A stretch of DNA of 64,000 bases from Lepraria neglecta (lineage: Eukaryota > Ascomycota > Lecanoromycetes > Lecanorales > Stereocaulaceae). Below the pieces are notes generated by a model, which searched no databases, had not been told where the DNA came from, and saw nothing but the letters and a program-made list of their open reading frames with translations. The first letter of the stretch is position 1, and every line of letters starts with the position of its first letter. Below, one piece after another: positions 1-11,145 of the stretch. The DNA lies in assembly GCA_033220425.1 (NCBI GenBank), contig CM065647.1, positions 5,146,001-5,210,000 on the forward strand, written 5' to 3'. The position numbers and the translations under genes are program-made.

Positions 1-716
1 GAGGCAGTGGATGTATGTCAGCGCGGGCGACTCAAGAGATGTTTCAATTACATCATGAGGAGGCAGAAAGACAATGGTTTAATGATATATACTGGGTAGA
101 GGCAGACGATATCTGGAATACTGAGGTGGAATTACTGAGCAATCGGTATGATATCAATGAGCGAATGGACCAATTAGAAAAGCGCCTTTTTGACCAAGAG
201 GTGGGCTTAGTCGATAAGTTGCTACAAATCCACCTACGCGAAGCCTGGGCACCTGAAAGACATGATCTTTGGAGCCATTCAGAACTGCAAGAAGCTTTTC
301 GAATGGGGTCTACTACACCGGTGCGGCGGAGACTGATTCGGAAAGAGGTCTACAATTTCTGCAAGCCGTTCTGCCTACATAATCATACTCTAGGCGCCAC
401 TGGCAGAGAATATGGCCCTAAGGAGCAAGAAGACGACGATGATTGGCTGAAGGCCTATTGGGATAAGGAGCTAAGAAAGGGTGAATGGTATAAACATGAG
501 GCTTACACCAGAAATGAGCCTAGGCTCAGGCTTATGCGTCTGCGTACTTCCGCGCCTGATATTAATGTTGCCAGCGAGCCTACCAGCGAGCCCACCAGCG
601 AGCTCACCAAAAAGGCTCCCACCAAGCCTACCACCAAGCGCAACCGCCATACTAAGCAGCAGCCTCGGCGGCAACGGTATCAGCAAGACCGGTATAATTT
701 GCGGCGACCTGGCTGA
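1..716 (+). CDS. Unrecognised ORF, open to the window edge, basic C-terminus
   Basis: I do not recognise this protein. The frame is open from the window edge; the first ATG is at 15 and gives 233 residues, so the true start may lie outside. The N-terminal two thirds is acidic and rich in Trp, Glu and Leu with helical character. A DDDD run lies near residue 141. The tail after residue 180 is low-complexity: a 12-nt repeat encoding SEPT units, then a Lys/Arg/Thr/Gln-rich basic end that could act as a nuclear or nucleic-acid-binding tail. No known domain motif is visible. The DNA just downstream is AT-rich and decayed, so this may be the end of a repeat-associated ORF rather than a host gene. 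Confidence 0.4.
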   Translation, partial: GSGCMSARATQEMFQLHHEEAERQWFNDIYWVEADDIWNTEVELLSNRYDINERMDQLEKRLFDQEVGLVDKLLQIHLREAWAPERHDLWSHSELQEAFRMGSTTPVRRRLIRKEVYNFCKPFCLHNHTLGATGREYGPKEQEDDDDWLKAYWDKELRKGEWYKHEAYTRNEPRLRLMRLRTSAPDINVASEPTSEPTSELTKKAPTKPTTKRNRHTKQQPRRQRYQQDRYNLRRPG

Positions 717-1834
717 ATATGAGGTGGAGCAAGAGCGTGGGGATTCTATATACCGATAGGCGGGGTGGCAAGCATGACGGCGGGCAAGTATGGCGGCGGG
801 CAGGGTTCTGTCAAGATAGCGCTAAGCCTCATACGGAATATGAGTCAACTTCGAAAAGTGCGGGGATCGATTTTTCAGCGAGGCCTGATGTTAGGTTCTG
901 AATCGATTTTTTTCGCATGGGGTTAATAGCTATTCGGCACCATCATCGATGGCAGCGAACATACATCAACGCTTGAAGATATCAGCCAATGGGCTTGCAG
1001 GCTCATGGATATAGGTTATATCACGGCCCCGGTGTGGTTTCTTTGTAAATATTCGCGATGTTACTATCATATAACCTCGCCGTCGATAGGTGCAAAAACG
1101 ACCATTGCGCGGACAAGTATTAGCCCTATACCAAGCCCGACTTTATGGCGCGCGTGTTCAGCCAATTAGGATTTCACAGGCCTCGCACTAGCGTAGGCCT
1201 GTGAAATATTTAGCCAACCGGCGCTGATTCCAGACCCGAGAAATAGCCGAGCGCGCGTGTATCTTTATATCCTAGACCCGCCCATTAGTATTAAAATCTT
1301 ATTACTTTAATAACTTTAGCTATATTAGAATTAGGGCTTAACTTTATATATATAAAATATACTATAAATAGAGGGCTTTCTAATTCCGCTTAAATTTCTA
1401 AATTGAGTATAAAATAAGCGAGATATAGCCGTTTTTACGGTAATCTTCTGTGAAGATTACGGGCACTCAATTGTATCCTTATAGAAAGCAGCTATGGACG
1501 AGTCTTGTCACAACAGTTCTCAGAACAATTGTCGTCATGAAATCCAACCGAGAGTTTCGTTGCTGGAGTCCACTACGACCGATTCGTACTCATTGTGAAC
1601 CTGCAAACTTCTTTGCAATTCGATGTCTAAAGTGGACTTAGAATGCGGACGCTTGTCTAGGCCCGAGTAAAATGTTACGAAAGCCACGAGAGAGCCCATG
1701 TGTAGTGCCGTTGTCGGTGTAACTTTCCGCTTTGCTCTTCAAATTTCTCTCTTTGTGTAGCTTGTTACATTTTTGGCTAAATATCACAGCTCCTGTCGGC
1801 TCAAGGCACAAATTTACTTTACACTTGCCATCTT
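717..1834. other. Intergenic, AT-rich decayed stretch
   Basis: No gene is visible. Bases 1260-1440 are markedly AT-rich with short TA runs, as in old RIP-type repeat remnants. A strong hairpin sits at 1171-1207. The rest is unstructured. Confidence 0.5.
1171..1207. repeat. 13-bp perfect inverted repeat (hairpin)
   Basis: The arms ATTTCACAGGCCT (1171-1183) and AGGCCTGTGAAAT (1195-1207) are perfect reverse complements around an 11-base loop. The loop itself can pair a further CGC with GCG. The element lies at the border of the AT-rich stretch and could be a tiny foldback element, a transposon end or a transcript hairpin. Confidence 0.8.
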
Positions 1835-3603
1835 TCACCTCTCTCTAAGTTGCTGGACTTCTTTCCTGCAATGTGTGTCCGGTGTGTGTTGGCAACCTTC
1901 GAAAAATGCTGAGTCGAGAGACTGCCAGTATAGACTGTTCGTAAACTTATTGGTGGCTCCTTTTTGTTTCGAAAGTGATTCGAGGTACGCCTCGCTGGCG
2001 ATAAGATAGTCGTGGCCGCGAGGGACCGGGTTCCAGGACGGGCAGACTTCGCATTCACTTGCTGGCTTGATAAGCCCTTGGCAGAAAAGGATAAGAATCT
2101 CTTCCCCCAGTCGATTCCAGCTGCAATCACTGTGAAGTTCTTGCATTTTCATACTCGAGAGAGGAGCCGGCCTTACAATCTCCATGAACTCCCAACAACG
2201 GAGTCGCTTCAAATCTAGCACAAATCCCCCTGAAGCAATCTTCCGGGCAAGCCTCTGCTCTTCAAGTCGGTTGTTGGGTTCGCCCCAGAAGCGTATGACT
2301 AAATCCTTGAGCCGGTGATCGGTCCTCTCTACTAAACTTCTTTCTAGAACGACGCCGCTATGCTCGCGGAAGACGTCGTAGGCGGATTTCCCACCGTCCC
2401 AATGGTTGATGGCATGACGAATCGGTTGTTCGGGTTCTGTCTTCACCTGGCTAGCACATACATGGGCCATATGTAGGATGGCACTGAGCATCGAAACCAA
2501 CCAGCCTCGCCCTTCTCCTTTCTCTGCGTCATAGAGCACAACCGACATGTCTCTGGTTGTTCTCAGGATTCCCTTATAATGGTCTATCCTGGCTGTACCC
2601 TGCAGGCCTCTTGAGAGTGATGCCATAACGCTAGCGTTGATAGCTGCAATACCCAGACCACTAGTTCCAGTTCTCAAGGAAGTTGAGGTAATTTCGACTC
2701 TCCACTTGTCTGCAGAAGCTGGGGAGTACCCGATTCGGTCATAGCCTGATTGTTCCGTTCCGAGGTTGATGATAATAGTCCTACAATACCCTAGGAACGT
2801 CTTAAGTGGCGCCAATCCTTCAAGACTAACGCCTTTCACACGATCAAACTCCGAGACCGAAGCTGTCGACAGCTGACTATTGCGATCCTCGTTCAAAATA
2901 TAATGCCATTGGACTGAGCCTGATTGGAGCGCGGTCGGAGATAATAAAGAAGAGAAGCCTTGAAGCACAAGCCCGCCGTCGTAGTTGATAGGGTAAAGGA
3001 CACTGGCAAGGCTGGTCATTATCGTCAGAGGAAGCTCGAGGTCGTTCTGCGCCGGGGATAGGCGAAGAGGAATTGGAAACCCACGGGGAATGACAACGCC
3101 TACGAACAAGCTATGCCAGCATCGTGCGTCGAAACCCTTGACTAGTACCAGATCTAGTAGCGACAAATTAAAAACGCCAGGGCCAGTCCTTTGAAAGACC
3201 GCACGAGACACAGAGAGCTGGTCGGCAATCGGCCCCCGGAAGATTGCACTGAGCCATGCAAGTTGCTGAGATGTCTCAATGACCGTATGCAAGGGCCCAT
3301 TTGGAGTCACCGAGACTTCTTGGATTTGGGATTTCTCGAGGTGGGGAACTTGTGATATGTCAACGGAACCCCTGAGGTGAGGTTCTTTTGGATTTGGTCG
3401 ACCACATTTCCCCTTCTTGCATACTCTTCAATAAATTCAAGGGTGGCGAGCCCAGATCTAGGCCACTGCCACTCCATGTAATGTTTGCATGATGTAGCGT
3501 ATGCCTGGTCCTCCTTACTCGTCAATGTAAGTACAGTACTCAGGAGTTGATCTCCCAACAATTCTATCTCCTGGTAGGATCTCAAATCCCAACGCATCTG
3601 CAT
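1835..3603 (-). CDS. Fungal accessory protein with QLAWL motif, frame broken
   Basis: This is a fungus-restricted protein of unknown function. Two ORFs run on the minus strand. The first (3603-3307) reads like the opening block of the family (ELLGDQLLSTVL..., WP-SGL-TLEFI). The second (3310-1835, 491 residues) carries the conserved QQLAWLSAIFRG block near its start, then YDGGLVLQGFSSLLSPT and QWHYILNED around residues 110-140. Its C-terminal part has the WNPVPRGHDYL block. The two parts are in different frames around 3310-3400. The downstream frame is open through that point (reading EVSVTPNG before the first methionine-like codon), and I found no normal-length intron, so a frameshift is likely. 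The family is often seen near NLR and HET genes. No catalytic motif is known to me. Confidence 0.55.
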
Positions 3604-3739
3604 AGTCGCGGTGAAACTCGCTCTTCCTGAGGCGTCTTACCACGGTATATTCCTTCGATAATTGCAGTCTGAAATTCGTCTGTAACACGAAGTCTCCACG
3701 CGCCAGTCGGTTCTCGCTGCAGGGAACCCTTCCCTAAAC

Positions 3740-5168
3740 ATCTACTCTCTTAAGTCGAGGTCTTTTTTTTCGTCCGCGAGATCAAAGTCTCCGTTCTCCA
3801 AGTGCTTGGCAACATGATCCATGCGATCGGATAGAAAGGACATACGCTCCGTAATGGCGGCTCGCGCCCTTCAGCGCAACAGCGTATTGCAGCTCGCTCA
3901 ATGTCAGCTTCGAAGACTGCTGCCTCGCATGAGATCGTTTCATGTGCCGCGTGTAACTCTCTCTAGCGAGTTATTTCTTCATAGTGTCTTCAATGATGTT
4001 TAGTGTTGACGATCTCTGAGTTTTTCCTTTCGGGTTGCTGGGTCCACGATTCCGCGGGCCCACAGCCACATCATTGAACATGTCTGGGGTTCTGCCACAA
4101 GAGTCAAGATCGCATCTCCAAAGTACAAGATGCATATGGTTCAAACGCATGTGACGTTTCCAATCGAGTATGCTGGTCAGTAAAGCGTCGCACTCGTACT
4201 TGCGGAATACCCAGATAAACCGACGTGAAGGCCTTGCAGTAGCATTGTCTGTGACTAAGGTCTGAGTGGATGAAGATAAAGATTTGGCATTGGATAGTGA
4301 GTTGCTGTATGACAATAGGAAGCCCAATTCCTGTTCCGAATCTTCACTCGTGACTGTTTCCAGTAAGCCTTCAAATCTTTCGTCCTTGGCAACAGCTGCT
4401 GCTACTACTTTGGATAATACCCCTAGCGGTAGTTCAACAGCTCCCGGTGGCTGCTTAGGCCCCTCTCCTGTCCGAAGGGACAAATCCTCCTGGCTCAAGC
4501 GTTTCGTCACCCCAAAATCAGGTCCTAAGTCGGCAAGAATTTGAAAGTACATGCTCAGATTTCGTTGTTGTGCCTCTAGAGGCTGCTGTAAGAACCTTTG
4601 AAAGTCCTGATATATCTAGAGCGCTAGAGTTCTGCTCGGCGTGCATGCAAGCTTGCTCGATGATTGAAGGAGGGATTAGAGATTCATGTGTATTGCTGAA
4701 TCCAACGTCTCTCATGTTTTGAGGTTGAAAGTCTTCCGCGTCTTTGTCTTCCATCTCTCCTGCACCCTCGTCCTCTCCAATTGAAAGGCAGCCTCCGCCC
4801 GGTCTTGTCATCGACAAAGATTCAGTATTAGGGATTTCAAACTCATATCCTTCTAGTATCACCGATGAGGTAGTAGACACTCCCTAGTTCAATTCTGTTG
4901 GGTATCCGTGCCATTCCCGATCCACTCCTTCATCGTATCGTGATTTTGTTCTTTTGGTTGCCTCTACTTCTTCTCTATCTGCTATTAAACGGCCCTTTCT
5001 AGTCTTTTCCTTAGATTCCCCCACCGGGCTCCCATGCTTATATTTTTTGAGACGGAAACTCGCCGGGACTGGATTAAAGTCAGTCTTTGTACGGGGGGAC
5101 GCTAGTTGTGCATTGCGCAGCTTTCCATTGCTCTGCGCATTGGAGCATGAAAGACGGCAACCTAGCAC
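3740..5168 (-). pseudogene. C2H2 zinc-finger protein, decayed
   Basis: The reading starts near 5168 and runs leftward. A Ser-rich, acidic N-terminal region spans 4880-4551, and a plausible 61-bp intron covers 4490-4550. The central part contains the fungal block RFIWVFRKYECD...WKRHMRLNHMH followed by WRCDLDSC, a zinc-finger segment with Cys and His ligands. Further down are RHMKRSHA and, in another frame, SDRMDHVAKHLENGDFDL, which matches the last conserved H-x3-H finger of this fungal family. In-frame stops interrupt the reading near 4885 and 3970, and the frame changes near 3870. It is probably a dead DNA-binding or regulatory protein. An alternative is a poorly resolved multi-intron gene. 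Confidence 0.5.
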
Positions 5169-5828
5169 TGTTCCTCTGCTGACAATGCTGGACTAGAGAG
5201 GAGTAGATGGTTACGACCGAAGGAACTTCGCAGTGCAATTGAGCGTCCTTAGTCCAAATTGCAGGCGGCGAAGGTATGAACTTCCACTGCTCCTTTGCAA
5301 AAGATCGCCGTTCCAAGCGTTGATTTAAGAGCAAGCAATCTGGGAGGCCTAAGTAGGGGACTTATCTAGGGGCAATACATTCCCCTGCCGGTAAGGAATT
5401 GACCAATGAAATGCTAGTCTCTCCATGGACTCTCCAAAATCAGGCGTCGACATATTGCGTCCTGCAGCCGTAGGGTACCGCTAGCATGGCCTATGCCAAC
5501 ACGCCACAACCGCGCCAAGCTACAGCATAAGTGCATTCGCTTCTTTACAAAGCATCTCAGAGCTCGGTCAATTATCGAATGACGGGCCGAGCGAAGTCCG
5601 GGGGCTCGCCTTCATATCCGTCTCCGTGAACATCAATCAATGTCTTGCTATGTAATCAAAGCATTATCTAGACTTCCATCATTTGAATTCTATATAATGC
5701 TTCGCTATGTCGTGTATGAAACAGCCATCTTGAATATCCCATCGTCACCTCCCCACCTCCTCTTTCTGACCCCCTCACCATATCCATCCATCACAACAGC
5801 ACTCTAACCAACCAACACGCCCCCCAAA
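5169..5828. other. Intergenic region
   Basis: No gene is supported. The last 150 bases before 5829 are pyrimidine-rich (CT and CA stretches), as is common upstream of fungal start codons, and probably hold the promoter of the DUF1295 gene. Confidence 0.4.
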
Positions 5829-6701
5829 ATGGACAAAATGGCCACATCCGACGGCCTCGCCTCCCGCAAAAAGGGACCCTCCCCCTCGGCAAGTCCGTCT
5901 TCGTCGGTATGCGTGCCGCCGACGCACTCCTCCAATTCAGCATCCTCCAACGCGGCTGGGGCAGCACCCTGATCCAACGTCTCGGCGGCAGCGTCGTGCC
6001 CTTCGCCGCCCCTCGTGATCCCACGCTCGCATACTTGGGCCTAGGTCCATATCCTGCCATCATATCCGCTCTGGCGGTGGGCAGCAGCGTCAAACATATT
6101 GCGTGGACGATGGGCATAATGGAGCAGCAGATGAGCCCTGTAGCGGCCGCGGCTATAGGGTTGTTCAATACTACGCTTAATACGCTGAATACCCTCTTCT
6201 CACTCTGGGCTCTCACGTCGGCGGCGCCGCAGTTGGCTACGCAGTCGGCGAGCTTGAAGGATGTGGTCATGTCTTCGCCGATGCTTATGTTTGGTATTGG
6301 GCTCTACACCCTCGGCTTATGTACGGAGCTTGGTTCTGAGATACAACGCAAGATGTTTAAAGATAAGCCGGAGAATAAGGGGAAGCCGTATGGTGGAGGC
6401 TTGTTCGGATTGGCGACTAACATCAACTACGGTGGCTACACGCTGTGGCGCACTGGGTATGCCATTGCTGCAGCTGGACTACCATGGGGTGCTGTTATTG
6501 GGGGTTTTTTCTTCTACGACTTCACTACGAGAGCTATACCCTCTCTAGATCAATACTGTACTGAAAGAGTATGTTCTCCTGACATAAGCTGCCCCCTTGG
6601 CTGATTGATACGTACAAGCTAACCTGCCGATCTAGTATGGTGATTCGTGGACGGAAATCAAGAAACGGGTGCACTACCGACTTATACCGTTCATCTACTA
6701 A
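5829..6701 (+). CDS. DUF1295-family membrane protein (steroid reductase-like)
   Basis: This is a membrane protein of the DUF1295 group, related to the C-terminal domain of 3-oxo-5-alpha-steroid 4-dehydrogenases. The exons are 5909-6568 and 6636-6701, with a 67-bp intron (GTATGT donor, GCTAAC branch, TAG acceptor). The second exon ends in the family signature YGDSWTEIKKRVHYRLIPFIY. Several hydrophobic helices are visible (PAIISALAVGSS, SPVAAAAIGLF, GYAIAAAGLPWGAVIGGFFF). The ATG at 5829 begins MDKMATSDGLASRKKGPSP, which looks like a real N-terminus but is in a different frame. The downstream frame reads LGKSVFVGMRAADALLQF just before 5909. The break falls in a C-rich run at 5880-5890. So either translation starts at 5909 (241 residues), or there is a one-base indel or sequencing error. 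Confidence 0.8.
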
Positions 6702-7235
6702 GAATGGCGATTCAAGAGCTACTCCTTCAGACTGCCCTTTCTGCTCCCATACTACGTTGTCAAACGATGATTCTTAATATTCTCATTCTTTGTAATGCTA
6801 ATGAATAGTATATAGTCAAGGAGACTAGCATTTCCCTTTGTCTTTAGATTAATGTATCATAGCTAGAAAAATGCAACACTATTGCCAACCTGCCTAGCAC
6901 AACTCCAACATGACGTTGATTTAGCGCTAAATGAGCCACATGCTGGTCATTGCTGCTACATTTGAAGTCCAGTCTGGCGGTATCGTACACTGATTTGGAG
7001 CATTTCACGCTCAAAAAGTCTTCAAATGGTTGCCTTTGTCGCAGATGGCAGGTACAGAGCGTGGGTATCGAAAGTATCGACAATGAAACAACGCTGACGC
7101 CTTTGCTTGCGTTCCAGCCACCAGATGCGATGTGTACGCTATTGGCAGAAATACATGCGACTACCGTAACCAACTCTTCTCGAATTCATATTTGACGTCT
7201 TCAGGAAATTCAACCTCGCGACGTGCATATCCACA
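6702..7235. other. Intergenic region
   Basis: Terminator region of the preceding gene and promoter of the next. The short ORFs here show no family features. Confidence 0.4.
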
Positions 7236-8250
7236 ATGATCCCAGCCATCACTACCTCCTCCATCTACCTCTTCCTAGGCGCATTTCTCGCACAACTCAT
7301 CTCCCCCACAAATGCAGTAGATCCGACCAATGCGAGCAACAGCGGACATATAATAGCGTGCAGAGGAACTGAAGTCTGGACCGAACCATCTTGGCCGACT
7401 GATATCGAGCAGTATTGTCAAGAGGTCATTGAATATCTAGAAACTACTCAATGGGAAAAATATTCCAGAATCCGAGCCCGATGCACGACTTTTATCTGTA
7501 GGTCAGAAGCCGTGACGTCTTGCTTCAGATCCTGTCCGAACGCCCTGGAAACTTACTGCCGGTATGATATCTGTTTCTTGCTCGCTATGGCAGTTTCAGG
7601 ACTGAAATGGTTTTGTCTATCAGGCCCATGCACCTTGGCCGTAATGACACTGGCGGCAGTTCCCCTTGGATTATTACCAACGGAGGTCCCGCAAGGTCCC
7701 TACCCTCTATATGGCTATACTAATTGGCATAGTATCTGGGAGGGCGTAAGAGAGCTTCTCAGAAGTCTTGTTATTGAGAGAAATCAGGCCGGAATCATCG
7801 CACAAGGTTAGTTCAAATGCCTTGTCCCCATGGTTAGAAGTCTATGTGCACTGATCGGCGTCTCTAGAAGATTTAAGCGTACACGGATTGGGTCTCTTTC
7901 TTTATGCTACCGATTCGCAGATCGACAAGGCTATAGGACCAAAGGCCAATAATGTGTTGACTTGCCTGGAGTCAATGTCACGGATTCATATTCGCCAATC
8001 GTCTCCAATGCAGTTGCGCAACGAGATATACCCTGATATCGAGTACTGCGACTTATTGACTGGCGAGTGGTCCACTCACGGGTGGTCCACGCTGTTGCAA
8101 AAAGCGGCTGAGTGCGGTGACTTGGACCTGTCACGCACCATGGCTAACACAGGAGTGGCCTCAACGCCATCCTCTCGTGCCTTTCTCAGCTTTGTCATTC
8201 ACGCCCAACTTCCTTCAACCGTGCTACCCACTTCTCCGCCCACCCAGTAA
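7236..8250 (+). CDS. Secreted Cys-rich fungal protein of unknown function
   Basis: A clear signal peptide opens the protein (hydrophobic YLFLGAFLAQLISPTNA), followed by a Cys-rich segment with six or more cysteines (residues 40-115). A 62-bp intron probably spans 7562-7623. After it the reading RPMHLGRNDTGGSSPWIITNGG fits a conserved secreted family, whereas YGYTNWHSIWEGVREL, which should follow, is one frame away near 7690. A frameshift or an unresolved splice therefore lies there. A second intron at 7807-7867 (61 bp, GTTAGT donor) joins cleanly to LGLFLYATDSQIDKAI and LTCLESMSR...YPDIEYCDLLTGEWS. The last 56 bases overlap the convergent neighbour, so the 3' end is uncertain. No enzymatic motif is visible. 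Confidence 0.55.
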
Positions 8251-9283
8251 ACTCATCCTCCTCATCCTTCCACCCTCTCTTGACCGCCATTACACATCCT
8301 TCGGCTGCTTCCCGCAGCGTCTCTAACCTCCTCTCCACTTGCTCTTCATCACCTTCGTACAACGCTCCAGCAACCTCATCCGCAGATTCGGTGAAGCTTA
8401 GTGTATGATCTGCCAACGAGTCTAGAGCACGAATTTTTGGTGGCGTAGGCAGCGCATCAAGAGTACTATTACTGGATATATTTGGGAAAGTGGATATTCG
8501 CCGCTTCTTGAGCGCGGGGTAGAGGACTCGAACGGTGCGGAGCGTGACAAGGGTGCGTTTTCGGAGGGCGGCAGCTGGTGACAGCGAAAGGTTTCCAAGC
8601 GTCGAAGCAAGGATGGACTCATCGTGGGAGGGCACTGGCGTTGGATTCTGATTGCTGGATGATACCGAATCTGTATCCGAGTCTATGTCCTCTTCGTCGG
8701 GATCCCAAGCTTCCAGCTCTTCTATAGCGTCTTTCAGGAGGCCGTGAGACTCTTCTACTTTCTGATTTGCTAGCTTTACGAGCCCAGTAGAAGCCAAGTC
8801 CACCATCTTATCACACTCCTGCCACAACACGCCGGTAGAAGCCAATGTGCCCCGCCCCGTTTTCTCAATGCCGTGCTCATCTTGCGGTATTGACTCTATC
8901 AGGTTCAGTAACTCCATCATAATTCTAAGGAGCGAAGACCGTATGTGTTGATGCAGTAGCCGCGAGTATTGTGCTGCGGGGCAGAGCTCGAGTGCGCTGA
9001 TTAGGCCGGGAAGGCAGCTGTTGGACAAGGAATTCAGGACGAAGGTGATTGCTGAAGGCGTGAAGGGCTTGTTAAGAATGAGGAGGGAGAGCTTGGTGGT
9101 TTGTGCTTTAAGGATCTTGGAGGCATCGGAGAGGAGGGCGAGGGGATTGGGTGGATCTTGGATGTCGGCATGTGATGAGATGGGGAATTGAAGAGCGGTT
9201 TGGAAGCTTTGTATGAGGGCCGTGATCGAGGCTATGGTAGCTTGGAGGGTAGCGAGGCCATCTGCGTCTTTGGATGGCGCCAT
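8195..9283 (-). CDS. GCIP-like cyclin-D1-binding protein (CCNDBP1 family)
   Basis: This single-exon gene of 362 residues starts at an ATG at 9283. The N-terminal half matches the GCIP/CCNDBP1 domain: a helical region with the conserved block KAQTTKLSLLILNKPFTPSA (about residues 57-76), then CLPGLISALELCPAAQYSRLLHQ (about 93-115) and FLxxxIP-like helices. In animals, family members bind cyclin D and HLH regulators in cytoplasm and nucleus; the fungal role is not well established. The centre is an acidic, Ser-rich linker (DPDEEDIDSDTDSVSSS, about 194-210) and the C-terminus is helical. The gene is divergent from ARP6 across 298 bp, which is likely a shared promoter, and converges on the secreted gene with a small 3' overlap. 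Confidence 0.85.
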   Translation of the reverse strand: MAPSKDADGLATLQATIASITALIQSFQTALQFPISSHADIQDPPNPLALLSDASKILKAQTTKLSLLILNKPFTPSAITFVLNSLSNSCLPGLISALELCPAAQYSRLLHQHIRSSLLRIMMELLNLIESIPQDEHGIEKTGRGTLASTGVLWQECDKMVDLASTGLVKLANQKVEESHGLLKDAIEELEAWDPDEEDIDSDTDSVSSSNQNPTPVPSHDESILASTLGNLSLSPAAALRKRTLVTLRTVRVLYPALKKRRISTFPNISSNSTLDALPTPPKIRALDSLADHTLSFTESADEVAGALYEGDEEQVERRLETLREAAEGCVMAVKRGWKDEEDEFTGWAEKWVARLKEVGRE

Positions 9284-9581
9284 ACTGCCGTGACACTAAT
9301 GGTGAATCTTGAAGGCCTGTGTCTAAAGTAGATATTGTGGAATAAAATCGAAAGATATCTTGGATATTTCGACACCCTGAGCTGGTGGGGTCGTCATATC
9401 AGATCTAGTCTCTTCTCCGCAACCTCTACTACATCACTTCTCCAGGATTACGTGTGTTGAGAGGAAAGTTGATGGTTGAAATGACAGCTATGATTGATGA
9501 CTGAAATTTTGATCCATGAATGAAACTCAAAACAATCTATAACTCCCAAACTGTAAAGTCTACAAATTCCGGCCCAACAAG

Positions 9582-11144
9582 ATGCCTCGTTCCGCAAAGC
9601 CTGCGGAGCGCGTGCTCCCAGACCAGACTCTCATAATTGACAATGGTGCATACACTATGAAAGCTGGCTTTGCTGTACCTTCTCCGAGCTCCGAAGATTG
9701 TCATACCATTCCAAATTGCATAGCTAGAGATCGTGGGAGGCGAGTCTGGATTGGAGCGCAATTAGAGAAGTGTAACGACTTCGGAGAGATCACCTTTCGT
9801 AGGCCTGTGGAGAAAGGGTTCCTTGTTAACTGGGAAGCTGAGAAGACAATCTGGGACAACACATTCATTGACAAGGCGGCAAAGTTAGCTGTAAGCATGG
9901 GTCCAAGAATGGCATCAGTCCGATCCTGACTTTCTAAAGTGTGATCCTGGGGCAACAAATCTGGTACTCACCGAAGCCCCGAATACACCAGCAGCGCTCC
10001 AGAAGAACTGCGATGAAATTATTTTCGAGGAGTATGAATTTGCATCCTACAGCCGATGCCTGAGTCCGTAGAACCATCTAAATCTACCGCGAACGTCTCG
10101 CTGACGTCGAGGTAGGTCCGTCACTGAATGCCTATAATGATATCCAAAGCCTGTATGGTGTTCCTCATCGTGGTCCCAGTGTTGATGCTCTTCCAGCTGA
10201 ATGCCTCCTCGTAATCGACTCCGGCTTCTCGCATTCCACGGTAACACCACTCTTCAATGGTAGACCCATCCATCAAGCTATCCGTCGACTGGACATCGGC
10301 GGTAAATTCTTGACCAACTATCTCAAGGAACTCGTCTCGATCCGTCATTACAACATGTTAGATGAAACCCATTTGATGAACGAGGTCAAAGAAAGCATCT
10401 GCTACGTCAGCGAAGACTTCAAGCGAGACCTAGAGCGGACGTGGAAAGGTACCTCTGCTAGCCGTAAGAAATCTTTGGAGGGCGAGCGAGATATCGTCGT
10501 TGATTACGTACTTCCTGACTATAACGCCCACAAGCAAGGCTTCATGCGTCCACATGACCCATCTCTGATCGCCAAGATGAGGAAGATGGGCTCACTGTCG
10601 GGATCGGGTGACGCCGTCGAAGATTATATGACGCTCGCAAATGAACGCTTCACCGTGCCAGAGCTTCTGTTCAGTCCAGGAGATCTAGGTATGAAACAGG
10701 AGGGATTGCCAGGTACGGTGTTGCAGAGCCTTTCCGGGCTACCACCCAGTCTGTGGCCGTCTATGCTGGCGAACATCCTCGTCGTTGGAGGAAACTCGAA
10801 GATCGAAGGCTTCATGACAAGACTGTAGGCTCTCTCCGTCCGAAGATACGAATGCCGTTGCTGACGACGTGGGTAGTGAGACAGAGATACGACAGCTTGC
10901 GCCTGCAGAGTGTGTGGTTCGGATAGCACGAGCCTCTGAGTAAGTCGATGTTTCCCAGTCCCACAAAGCAGTGTGCAGGACTGTACTGACCCACTTTAGC
11001 CCGATCAAGTCGCCCTGGCTTGGTGGAGCACACCTGGCCGCCAACCGTACTGCCCTGAAAGCGGTCCAGATAACCCGCCAGGAGTATCAAGAGCATGGAA
11101 GCGGTTGGTTAGGAAAGGTCTTCTCAGGATCGGTACCAAGATAG
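9582..11144 (+). CDS. ARP6: Actin-related protein 6 (SWR1 chromatin complex)
   Basis: ARP6 is a nuclear actin-fold subunit of the SWR1 remodeller that exchanges H2A for H2A.Z. Five exons join in frame: 9582-9890, 9940-10063, 10116-10824, 10877-10939 and 11000-11144 (449 residues). All four introns are 49-60 bp with GT-AG ends. Diagnostic parts are the phosphate-1 loop LIIDNGAYTMKAGF (about residues 17-30), PNCIARDR, LVLTEAPNTPAALQ, FEEYEFASYSR, then SLNAYNDIQSLYG after intron 2 and LLVIDSGFSHSTVTPL (phosphate 2). LDIGGKFLTNYLKELVS, ILVVGGNSKIEGF and RQLAPAECVVRIARASDP follow. The C-terminal QEYQEHG and WLGKVFSG fit the family. Length and domain order are normal, and no defect is seen. Confidence 0.93.
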
Positions 11145-11145
11145 C

